A stretch of 27,717 nt of DNA, from the NCBI GenBank assembly GCA_044432945.1, contig JAWXUD010000023.1, forward strand, positions 1 to 27,717, in the 5' to 3' direction. Shown here one piece after another: positions 7,692 through 15,670 of the stretch. The DNA comes from JAWXUD01 sp044432945. Its GTDB lineage: Bacteria; Cyanobacteriota; Vampirovibrionia; Gastranaerophilales; Gastranaerophilaceae. Position numbers and translations under genes: made by a program. How positions within the stretch are numbered: the first letter of the stretch is position 1; every line of letters begins with the position of its first letter. The notes beneath the pieces are model-generated. The model did not search any database. It worked only from the letters and a program-made list of their open reading frames with translations, and was not told the DNA's origin.

Positions 7692-8015
7692 ATGTCTAGT
7701 GCAGTTGATATTAATGATACAAATTTTGAAACAGAAGTATTAAATTCAGAACAACCAGTAGTGGTTGATTTCTGGGCGCCTTGGTGTGGACCTTGTAGAA
7801 AATTAGGACCGATTTTAGATGAAGTTGCTTCAGAATTTGAAGGTAAAGTTAAATTTGTTAAGGTTAACACTGATGAGAATTTAAAAACAGCTCAAAACTA
7901 TTCTATTAGTGGGCTTCCAAGCCTTTTGGTTTTTAAAAATGGAAAAGCTCTCGAAAGATTAGTTGGCTTGATGCCAAAATCTTCAATCATTTCTAATATT
8001 GAAAAACATTTATAA
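7692..8015 (+). CDS. trxA: thioredoxin
   Basis: The 107-residue cytoplasmic protein-disulfide reductase has the classical active site W-C-G-P-C (C32, C35) and the cis-proline loop G-L-P-S (P76). Its length and motif spacing are those of canonical thioredoxin 1. A strong AGGAGA Shine-Dalgarno sits 5 nt before the ATG. It is monocistronic, between a divergent promoter and a strong terminator. No thioredoxin reductase is in the window. Confidence 0.96.
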   Translation: MSSAVDINDTNFETEVLNSEQPVVVDFWAPWCGPCRKLGPILDEVASEFEGKVKFVKVNTDENLKTAQNYSISGLPSLLVFKNGKALERLVGLMPKSSIISNIEKHL

Positions 8016-8023
8016 TTTTTTAT

Positions 8024-8067
8024 AAAAAAGCATGCTTAGATTTTCAAATCTAAGCATGCTTTTTTTT
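8024..8067 (+). terminator. intrinsic terminator after thioredoxin
   Basis: Perfect 14-bp arms GCATGCTTAGATTT (8030-8043) and AAATCTAAGCATGC (8046-8059) are followed by eight T's (8060-8067). Confidence 0.93.
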
Positions 8068-8087
8068 GTGTATTTTTAACCCAAAAT

Positions 8088-8107
8088 ATTGTAAACAATT
8101 GTAAATA
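8088..8107 (+). repeat. tandem 10-bp direct repeat upstream of the giant gene promoter
   Basis: ATTGTAAACA (8088-8097) and ATTGTAAATA (8098-8107) are adjacent copies differing at one base. They are one helical turn apart and end 15 bp before the -35-like element. ATTGT-AA-ACAAT within them is also palindromic. This is a plausible activator or repressor site. Confidence 0.4.
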
Positions 8108-8122
8108 AAATCTAGAAATACC

Positions 8123-8150
8123 TAAAGTTATAGCTGATTTGTGCCGATAA
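8123..8150 (+). promoter_or_regulatory. sigma-28 (FliA/SigD-type) promoter of the giant repeat protein
   Basis: TAAAGTTA (8123-8130), 12 bp, then GCCGATAA (8143-8150). The enterobacterial sigma-28 consensus is TAAAGTTT-N11-GCCGATAA, so 15 of 16 consensus bases match with the spacer one base longer. As a sigma-70 promoter the same region is poor (TAAAGT -35 and GATAAA -10 without TGn). Initiation near 8158 gives a leader of about 38 nt containing the AAAGGAAAGG ribosome site. Confidence 0.75.
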
Positions 8151-8195
8151 ACTAATCATAGGAACATGTTGTTTTCATGAAAAGGAAAGGCTAAA

Positions 8196-11100
8196 ATGAC
8201 TAATTTTAATACCAGTATTACTGATTTAAAAAATGAATATTTTACTGATGATGAAGGTAATTATGTTTCGTATTCCTCATCAGGTAGCAATGTTAGCCCT
8301 GACACAATTAATCGTTTAGTTGCTAGTAATATTAGATATCAAACACTTATGCAAAGCCAAATATCTCGTATAACTGATCCATTGTGGGCATCGTGTACTT
8401 ATGAAGAAATTATAGGAATGTATGAAAATGGTGTTTTAATTCCTGATGAAGTTTTAGAAATTGCGTTTGCTGAGCAAGAAAGTGATACAGTTGCTTATAC
8501 TGTTGAATTTAATGAAGCTGAGCAAGAAGCAAATACGACAGATGGTGTTGGGACTGAATCTGATAGTGTTACAGACGATACAGAGGTGTCTTTTGTTGAA
8601 TTAGTAGCAACAACAGCTGCAAAAATCAAATCAAGTGAAGAGCAAGAAGAAAAATTAACTCAAGCTATTAATAATTTAATTCCTTTGGCTGATGATGCCG
8701 AAAATACTCAAAAAAACTTTTTAAAAGAACAAGAATCAATTTTAGAAAAATTAGAAGAAATTGTTAAAGAGTGGGAAGAGTTACAGAAAAAAGTTGATGA
8801 TGGCGAAGAGCTTTCTAGTTCAGAACAAACTCGCTATGATGAATTGAGCCAAAGTTTTAGCACAGAATCTCAAAATGGTGCGAAATTGTCAAATAGTGCA
8901 ACTAGTAAAATTGATGAAATAGCAGATGTCTTAAACGAAATTGATCCAATAGCACAAGCAACTGAGATTATTGCTGATGAAACAAAAACCGCTGGTGAAG
9001 CGTTAAATAATTATACAACACCAAAAAATAGAAAAAATACAAGAAAAACTTTGACTAGCCAAGGCGGTTTTATTGGTGCCATGATAATGATGGTAAAAGG
9101 TAAAGCTTTAAGTAAAGATGCAATTGAAGTTGGTTCAAATGTGTTAGAATATGCAACTGATAGTTTGACAAGTGTAAATGAAATAGCTGGAGTTTTAGAC
9201 ATTGAATTGACAGCACCAGTTACTGAAACTGAAGATGAAACAAGTACTGATAACGAAATTACATCAGAAACAGAAGATGGCGAAAGTGTAGAGTTATCAG
9301 AAGAAAATACTGATGTGGTTGTTGATAGTGAAACTGAAACATCTGAGCTCCCAGTTGAGGATACAGACATCAACTGGGAAACTGCTGAAATAGGCGAAAC
9401 AACTAATGTCACTGAAACTGAAGAAACAGACGGGACGACTGAAACTGAAGAAACTGAAGAAGCAAGCGAAGAAGAAGCAGAAGAAGAACCAAAAATGAAC
9501 TTGAAGGACACGACTAAAGCAACGAAAGAAAAAATGAAAGAATGTGAGGTTCAAGAAGAAAGTATTATAAATGAAACTAAATCATTGTCTTCATTGGTTT
9601 CAGATACAGAAAATGAAGAGAAATTGTTCTCTAAAAAACAAAAAAGTGTCCTTGAACAGTTGGCAGAAACCGCTCAAGAATGGGATACATTACAGACAAA
9701 AGTTGATAGCGGAGAAATTTTATCAGAAGATGAACAAACTCGTTATGCAGAATTGAGCGAACAGTTTGCAACTGAATCAGAAGATGGGCAAACTCTTGAA
9801 AATGGTGCAACCGAACTTATTAAAGAAATTTCAGATGTGCTACAAGTAGCTAGTCCATTAGCTGATCTTACATATGAAACAGGTGAAGAAACAGAAAAAT
9901 TAAGCAATGATTTAGACGATAGAGCAAAAGAACAAATTCCAGTTGCGGTAGCTTTAGCAATGTTACCTTTTATTTCAACAAGAATGATGGCTGCATATCT
10001 GTTTGTTCAAATTGCTTATGGTGAAGTCATAAGCAAACAAGCTGAAAAAATAGGAGCAGAAACGCAAGATTTTGCTAGTGTAACAACAGATAGTATTAAT
10101 GAAATAGCAACTGCTTTAGGAATTACAATCGAAGACCCAGAGGCTGAAGAAGAAGTTGATGAAACAGCTGATGAAACAGAAACTACTGCTGAAACAGGTG
10201 AAACTGGAGAAACAACAGATGTTGATACGACAGAAGTGGTAAATGGAACTTCGGCTGTAATTGATGAAGGCGTTGAAACATATGCAGCAACACCTGCAAC
10301 ATTTGCGGTAGGTGATGTTGTTGAAAGTGAAGAAGAAGTTGTTGCAACAGACGCAACAGGTGAAACAGGTGAAACAGGTGAAACAGGCGAAGTTGAAGAA
10401 ACGCAAACTGATAATACGGTTGTTGAAAGCGAAGAAGTCGTTGATGACGAGACAGGCGAAGAAGTTGTTGAAGAAACTAGTGATGGTGAAGAAACAGCAG
10501 AAGAAGCTATGGCAAAAACGAGCTTTGAAGAGCTTATGGACGCTACAAAAACAAAACGTGAAGAAAGTGAAAAACAAGCTGATGAGACTCAAAAAGCAGA
10601 AGCTCCATTATATTCATTAGTTGCTGAGGTTGCAGAAGAAGAAAAAGATTTCTTTAAAAAACAAGATACAATTCTTAAAAAATTAGCAGAAACAGTTGCT
10701 GAATGGGAAGAGTTGAAAGCAAAGGTTGATGATGGTGAAGAATTAGACGAAGATGAGCAAGCAAGATATGAAGAATTAGAAGCGAAATTTGGTACAGAAA
10801 GTGCTGAGGGTGCTGGTTTAGAAAACGGAGCAGTTTCTGTTGTCGAAGAGATTGGAAGTGTTTTGAATGTTGCAAATCCTCTAGCTGAAACAACTTTAAA
10901 TACAGCTGATGATACGTTAACTTATGCCGATGGATTAGATGAACAAGCTAAGGATAAATTGCCACTAGCGTTGGCACTAGCTGCCATGCCTTTTGCAGGA
11001 GCTTATTTGTTGGGGCAAGTAATTAAAGCTGAAATCATCAGCAAAAAATCAGAAAAAATTGGTGATGAAGTAAAAGGATATGCAGAAGAAACTATCTCTA

Positions 11101-12698
11101 GTATCGGTGATATTGCAGGAGCTTTAGATATTCAATTGACAAGCCCAGAAGAAACAGAAGAAGTTGAGGGGGCTGAAGAAGCTGAAGATACTGGTGATAC
11201 TTCTGAAACTGGCGTCACTGATGATGCAGAAGATGGCACTATTACTGGAGCTGGCGTCACTGATGATGCAGAAGATGGCACTATTACTGGAGCTGCTGCA
11301 GAGGTTACTGAAATTTCAGAAGAAACTGTTCTTGAAGCTGAAGATACAACTAGCAATGTCGTTAGTAATATTTCAAATTCGGTTACTGGCACTAGTTCGA
11401 CTGGTACGACTGGTTCAGGAAGTGTAACTTCAGGATTGACAAGTTTGAATAATTCAGAAACAACTACTGGTCAAACTACAGCTAGTACAACAACTGAAAG
11501 TAAAGAAGAAGAAAGTGTGAATGAGGGCAATGGAGAGGCGGCGGCTGATAACGTAGAGAGCGAATCAGGCGATGTTTCTAGTATGGCAAGTTCTGCAGAA
11601 AAACAAACAGATACAACTGAAGATGCTGTTGATGCGATTGAAGATATTGATAAAGATACTAAAAAAGAAGAAAAAATCTTGAAAAAGATGAAAGAAAAAG
11701 AAGAAAAAGATATTGAAGCAAATCAAGAAGAAATAACCGAGTTGAATGAACAATCTGAAGAAGAAGCTAATAACATAGATATGTTAAATGCTCAAATTGA
11801 AACATTAAACGCTCAAACAGAGGCTGATGCCCAAAAAAGTAATAGCTCTGGTGTTGATAATGCTTCTGCAATATTAGCGTTACAAGCACAAATTACAGCC
11901 AAATCAGATACAATCAGCACAAACACTGTGGAGATTTCAAAAATCCAACTTGATTCAGCAAGAAGAATTGACCGCTTAGCTTTGTATAGCAAAAAATACG
12001 TAAAAGTTGTTAAAGAAAATCAAGAAACTACAGAAACTGAAGAGGCTAAAGGGCAGAAAGTCCTTGATTTCGCAATGAAAGTTGAAGAAATTGCGTCTAC
12101 TGTGAAAACAGTTGGTACGATTGTTAAATATGCTGGTCAAATTTTATCAAAAGTGGTACTTCCACCTTGGATTCCAATTGTCGGTGCTGTGATGGTTTTT
12201 GCAGGTACAGTTGCAGAAACGATTGGTAACTACGGTGTTATGGCCGCAAATATTGCAAAAACAGTATGTTATGCGTTGCAAGGTAACGTTATGGGAGCAT
12301 TAACGAGTTTAGGTACAGCGGTTATGTCAGGAGCTTCTGCAATAGATGCTAGTGCAGGCATGAAAGAAAGCTTTGATGCAATGAAAGATTCTATAGCAGG
12401 AGCAAAAGATGCTGCTGCAGAACAAGCAAAAAAACAAGCTGCAAAAACTGTTCTACAAAAAATAAATGAATATGGTCAAATGGCTATAACAGGAGCTCAA
12501 ACTATTATGAATATGATTCCTGAAAAAGATGTTGAAGAGGGTAAAGTAACAGCTGCTTATGTTGAAAAGAATTTATTAGCTGATATCCGTAAACAAAACC
12601 AAAGAAGATATAGAATGGGTAACTACTACGGATTTGGTGCTAGTACAGGAGGATTTGGTGGAAACTCTGGCGGTAGCGGTCAATATAAAGGAAAGTAG
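8196..12698 (+). CDS. giant acidic three-module repeat protein, unknown function
   Basis: I do not recognise the family of this 1500-residue protein. It has no N-terminal signal peptide. Three related modules occupy about residues 132-341, 434-648 and 772-985. Each holds a conserved helical core (E-W-E-E-L-x-x-K-V-D-x-G-E-x-L at residues 192, 495 and 836, then E-Q-x-R-Y-x-E-L) followed by a hydrophobic stretch ending near I-S-K; module 1 is the most diverged there. Linkers are very acidic and rich in Thr, Gly and Glu, with TGE tripeptides. Residues about 1142-1214 form a charged coiled coil. Residues about 1285-1386 are hydrophobic and Ala/Gly-rich, with V-V-L-P-P-W-I-P-I-V-G-A-V, and the tail is Gly-rich. 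The ATG has AAAGGAAAGG upstream and a sigma-28-type promoter. Large size, acidity and membrane-active segments without a Sec signal suggest a surface or exported protein (inference). Confidence 0.93.
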   Translation: MTNFNTSITDLKNEYFTDDEGNYVSYSSSGSNVSPDTINRLVASNIRYQTLMQSQISRITDPLWASCTYEEIIGMYENGVLIPDEVLEIAFAEQESDTVAYTVEFNEAEQEANTTDGVGTESDSVTDDTEVSFVELVATTAAKIKSSEEQEEKLTQAINNLIPLADDAENTQKNFLKEQESILEKLEEIVKEWEELQKKVDDGEELSSSEQTRYDELSQSFSTESQNGAKLSNSATSKIDEIADVLNEIDPIAQATEIIADETKTAGEALNNYTTPKNRKNTRKTLTSQGGFIGAMIMMVKGKALSKDAIEVGSNVLEYATDSLTSVNEIAGVLDIELTAPVTETEDETSTDNEITSETEDGESVELSEENTDVVVDSETETSELPVEDTDINWETAEIGETTNVTETEETDGTTETEETEEASEEEAEEEPKMNLKDTTKATKEKMKECEVQEESIINETKSLSSLVSDTENEEKLFSKKQKSVLEQLAETAQEWDTLQTKVDSGEILSEDEQTRYAELSEQFATESEDGQTLENGATELIKEISDVLQVASPLADLTYETGEETEKLSNDLDDRAKEQIPVAVALAMLPFISTRMMAAYLFVQIAYGEVISKQAEKIGAETQDFASVTTDSINEIATALGITIEDPEAEEEVDETADETETTAETGETGETTDVDTTEVVNGTSAVIDEGVETYAATPATFAVGDVVESEEEVVATDATGETGETGETGEVEETQTDNTVVESEEVVDDETGEEVVEETSDGEETAEEAMAKTSFEELMDATKTKREESEKQADETQKAEAPLYSLVAEVAEEEKDFFKKQDTILKKLAETVAEWEELKAKVDDGEELDEDEQARYEELEAKFGTESAEGAGLENGAVSVVEEIGSVLNVANPLAETTLNTADDTLTYADGLDEQAKDKLPLALALAAMPFAGAYLLGQVIKAEIISKKSEKIGDEVKGYAEETISSIGDIAGALDIQLTSPEETEEVEGAEEAEDTGDTSETGVTDDAEDGTITGAGVTDDAEDGTITGAAAEVTEISEETVLEAEDTTSNVVSNISNSVTGTSSTGTTGSGSVTSGLTSLNNSETTTGQTTASTTTESKEEESVNEGNGEAAADNVESESGDVSSMASSAEKQTDTTEDAVDAIEDIDKDTKKEEKILKKMKEKEEKDIEANQEEITELNEQSEEEANNIDMLNAQIETLNAQTEADAQKSNSSGVDNASAILALQAQITAKSDTISTNTVEISKIQLDSARRIDRLALYSKKYVKVVKENQETTETEEAKGQKVLDFAMKVEEIASTVKTVGTIVKYAGQILSKVVLPPWIPIVGAVMVFAGTVAETIGNYGVMAANIAKTVCYALQGNVMGALTSLGTAVMSGASAIDASAGMKESFDAMKDSIAGAKDAAAEQAKKQAAKTVLQKINEYGQMAITGAQTIMNMIPEKDVEEGKVTAAYVEKNLLADIRKQNQRRYRMGNYYGFGASTGGFGGNSGGSGQYKGK
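10356..10391 (+). repeat. four tandem Thr-Gly-Glu units in the giant protein
   Basis: Four in-frame 9-bp units (ACA-GGT-GAA three times, then ACA-GGC-GAA) encode residues 721-732 in the linker between modules 2 and 3. A shorter stretch of the same kind lies around 10192-10209. Codons and peptide match the array at 12-128. Confidence 0.9.
11211..11294 (+). repeat. perfect 42-bp tandem duplication in the giant gene
   Basis: Two identical 42-bp copies (11211-11252 and 11253-11294) encode the 14-residue unit G-V-T-D-D-A-E-D-G-T-I-T-G-A twice, in the linker after module 3. Zero divergence points to a recent duplication or ongoing length variation. Confidence 0.95.
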
Positions 12699-12785
12699 AT
12701 TCAATTGTATCTTTTTTGCTTAACATTAGACATGTTTGATTTATTGTTGTTTAATTGATTTAGTGTATCAAATGTGAGTTCTTAG

Positions 12786-13130
12786 ATGCGAGATGATATT
12801 AATCAAAAAGTTATAAATATTTTTTCAAGACATAAAAACGAGCTTCCTCCAGTATCTGAGGAGACGGTTAAATTTTATGCTGGTTTTAATTACGTAAAAC
12901 TCGAAAAAGATAATAATGGTAAAAAGTTCAATTCTAAGCATTTAATAAATTATTCACAAAGTTGCAGTTATATTGTAAGAGTTATGAAAGAGTGTAAGGG
13001 CGAAGTTGTTTTGTATAATTATGATGTTTTAAATGAGGATTTATTTAAGTTTATCCGCTCGTTTGAAGACGATACATTAGGTGGGGTTATTATCGAAATA
13101 GATAAATATTTCCCTGAGGATTTAGCGTAA
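12786..13130 (+). CDS. hypothetical 114-residue protein
   Basis: I recognise no family. The product is soluble and charged, with no signal peptide or membrane segment. The N-terminal third (E-E-T-V-K-F-Y-A-G-F-N-Y) and the end (G-G-V-I-I-E-I-D-K-Y-F-P) look like alternating helices and strands of a compact domain. The ATG has no clear Shine-Dalgarno sequence. A weak promoter (TTGATT at 12736, 17 bp, TTTAGT at 12759) is possible, and no terminator separates it from the giant gene. It lies 21 bp before the radical SAM gene and probably shares its transcript. Confidence 0.7.
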   Translation: MRDDINQKVINIFSRHKNELPPVSEETVKFYAGFNYVKLEKDNNGKKFNSKHLINYSQSCSYIVRVMKECKGEVVLYNYDVLNEDLFKFIRSFEDDTLGGVIIEIDKYFPEDLA

Positions 13131-13151
13131 ATATATATTGGAAATTATAAA

Positions 13152-15653
13152 ATGAATTGTTTTTTTAGAGATTATCACGAAGCTTTGTTTAAATGTAACA
13201 AGCCATATCAGTATGTAGGAGGGGAGTTTTTATCTCACAACAAGGATTTTGATGGTGCGAGCGTGAAAATAGCTTTAGCATTCCCTGACAAATATGAGAT
13301 TGGTATAAGCAACTTAGGGCTAAGGGTTTTGTATGAAGAGATTAATAAGCAAGCTCGCTTTATGGCTGATAGAGTTTATGCTCCAGAAATAGATTTTTTA
13401 CCAAAACCGCTTTATTCATTAGAAAGTAAAAAGTCATTAAAAGAATTTGATGCGATCGGGTTTTCTTTGCAATACGAGATGGCTTATCCTACTGTTTTGA
13501 AAATGTTAGAGATGGCTGAAATTCCTTATAAAAATTCAGAGCGTAGTGACGATGATCCCATAATTTTTGCAGGTGGACCTTGTGCTTTCAACCCATTACC
13601 TGTTGCTGATTTTATCGATGTCTTTTTGATTGGTGATGGTGAGGATAGCATAATTGAATTATGTGAAATATTAGAACGTACAAAAGAGTTGCCAAGAGCT
13701 GAGAGGATTAAGGCACTAGTTGCTGGAGAGAATTCAGGACGTTGGTCTGCATCTGTTGGCGGTAGCGTGAAAAAACGGATTGCACAATTAACTTATGAAA
13801 CTGCACTTAAATCATATCCAATACCTTTTTCATCAGCTGTGCATGATAGAGCGGTTGTCGAAATTCGCCGTGGGTGTGGGCGTATGTGTCGTTTTTGTCA
13901 GCCTGGACACGTAACACTACCAGTGCGAGAAAGACCTGCTGAAGATATTGTAAAAATAGCTAAAGAATTGGTGAAAAACACTGGATATGATGAATATTCT
14001 TTGCTTTCACTTTCTTCAAATGATTATTCTAATATCAAGGAAGTTATAAAAGAGCTTGCGGTTGATTTTAATGAGAAGAAAATATCGGTTTCTTTGCCTA
14101 GTCAACGTATCGATGGGTTTAATTTAGAGCTAGCTCAATTGGTTCAGAGTGTGCGAAAATCAACAATGACACTAGCTCCAGAGGCAGGAAGTCAACGTTT
14201 GCGTGATGTTATTAAGAAAAATATAACAGAAGAACAAATTTTAGATGCTGTTTTAACTTTATATGAAAATGGTTGGTCACGTATGAAATTTTACTTTATA
14301 TGTGGATTGCCAACAGAAACACTAACAGATATGGACGAGATGGCACAGTTGTTAGAAAAAATTCGTTATCGCTCTCGCCTAATAAAAAAAGAAAAAGGGT
14401 TGACGCACGGACTAGACGTAACTTGTACGCTTTCTATATTTGTACCTAAGCCTTTTACACCGTTTCAGTGGCACGGGCAAATGAATTTGGATAAGGTAAG
14501 CGAACATATTCATTATTTGAAAGATAAAACTAAGCATATAAAAGGGTTGAAAATTAATTATCATGAAAAGTTTGTTTCTCAAATTGAGGCTGTGCTTACT
14601 CGTGGTGATGAAAAACTCTGTAGTTATATTGAAGCACTTTATAAAAAAGGTTGTTATCTTGATGCGTGGAGTGAATATTTTGATAAAAATGTTTGGCGTG
14701 AAACGGCACAAGAATTGGGGCTGGATTTAGAAGCGTTAGCCGAAAAAGAATTTAAGACAGATGAAGTGCTGGCATGGGATTTTATTGATATTGGCGTTAA
14801 TAAAGAATGGTTTGTTCAGGAATTCAATGATGCTAATGCAAAACCTACGTGCGAAACAGGTTGCGTCAATTGTGGAGTTTGTAAAAATTTGAAAACAAGC
14901 AAGAAGATGGCAAAGCCATATTTGGCAAGTGAGAAGGCACAGAATTTGGTGATTGAGCATCATGACCCTAAAACTTGTTCTAGCTATGAAAAAGAAATTT
15001 TTAGATATCGAATTAAATTAACTAAAACAGATATTTTGAAATATTTTTCTCATCTAGATTGGCAAAATACATTTTTCAAAGCCTTGGCAAGGACTGATTT
15101 AAATATCGCTTATTCATTGGGTTACAACCCTACGATGAAAGTTTCGATGGGGGTTGCTTTACCTTTATTTTCAGAAAGTGATTCTGAATTGGTTGATATT
15201 GATTTGTTTGAGGATATTTCGGAGAATGATTTAAGAATTCAGTTAGAGCGGGTTTTGCCTGAGCAGTCAAGAATAATAAGTATTGTTAAAATCCCACGTA
15301 GCTCAAAAGCGATTGATGTTTCGGCTTGTTGGGCTGAATATAAAATTAGTATATTTGATAAAAAGCTTTACGAATTCGAAAATTTGTTGTATGATACAGA
15401 AAAGGTTTTATCTTGCGAAGAAATTTTTATCGATAAGAAAAACAAAAAAGGTTTAATTAAAAAAACAGATATAAAATCATCAATAAAATCTTATAGGTTT
15501 GAGGGTGAAAATCTGTTCATAATCCTTAAAACTGGTCAAAGTCTTGACATTCCCGCACTACGTGCTGATGTGTTAATGGGCTTAATCGCAAAAGATATTG
15601 TTTTTGATATCAAGCGAATTCGTTTCTTGGACGAAGAATTAAAAGAGTTATAA
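13152..15653 (+). CDS. TIGR03960-type radical SAM protein fused to DUF2344 (TIGR03936)
   Basis: The 833-residue protein has an N-terminal B12-binding-like region, a radical SAM core with the 4Fe-4S motif C-x3-C-x2-C (C242, C246, C249 in R-R-G-C-G-R-M-C-R-F-C), a second cysteine cluster (C567, C571, C574, C577) and, from about residue 617, the DUF2344 domain (Y-F-S-H-L-D-W and S-M-G-V-A-L-P-L-F). In many bacteria the two parts are separate neighbouring genes; here they are fused. The substrate is not established. Its usual neighbour, an RNase E/G gene, follows after 17 bp, which suggests a role linked to RNA or ribosome metabolism (inference). No strong Shine-Dalgarno precedes the ATG. Confidence 0.92.
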   Translation: MNCFFRDYHEALFKCNKPYQYVGGEFLSHNKDFDGASVKIALAFPDKYEIGISNLGLRVLYEEINKQARFMADRVYAPEIDFLPKPLYSLESKKSLKEFDAIGFSLQYEMAYPTVLKMLEMAEIPYKNSERSDDDPIIFAGGPCAFNPLPVADFIDVFLIGDGEDSIIELCEILERTKELPRAERIKALVAGENSGRWSASVGGSVKKRIAQLTYETALKSYPIPFSSAVHDRAVVEIRRGCGRMCRFCQPGHVTLPVRERPAEDIVKIAKELVKNTGYDEYSLLSLSSNDYSNIKEVIKELAVDFNEKKISVSLPSQRIDGFNLELAQLVQSVRKSTMTLAPEAGSQRLRDVIKKNITEEQILDAVLTLYENGWSRMKFYFICGLPTETLTDMDEMAQLLEKIRYRSRLIKKEKGLTHGLDVTCTLSIFVPKPFTPFQWHGQMNLDKVSEHIHYLKDKTKHIKGLKINYHEKFVSQIEAVLTRGDEKLCSYIEALYKKGCYLDAWSEYFDKNVWRETAQELGLDLEALAEKEFKTDEVLAWDFIDIGVNKEWFVQEFNDANAKPTCETGCVNCGVCKNLKTSKKMAKPYLASEKAQNLVIEHHDPKTCSSYEKEIFRYRIKLTKTDILKYFSHLDWQNTFFKALARTDLNIAYSLGYNPTMKVSMGVALPLFSESDSELVDIDLFEDISENDLRIQLERVLPEQSRIISIVKIPRSSKAIDVSACWAEYKISIFDKKLYEFENLLYDTEKVLSCEEIFIDKKNKKGLIKKTDIKSSIKSYRFEGENLFIILKTGQSLDIPALRADVLMGLIAKDIVFDIKRIRFLDEELKEL

Positions 15654-15670
15654 TTTATAAAGGAATTTTT

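Noticed and set aside
8177..8194. Five-codon upstream open frame ending one base before the giant gene ATG
   Set aside because: It overlaps the ribosome site itself and is too short to distinguish from chance in this A-rich leader.
9011..9511. Long minus-strand open frames inside the giant gene (also 9297-9554, 10116-10592, 11132-11392)
   Set aside because: They are antisense shadows of acidic, Ser/Thr/Glu-rich codons and read as low-complexity Ser/Val or Phe/Cys/Ser strings.
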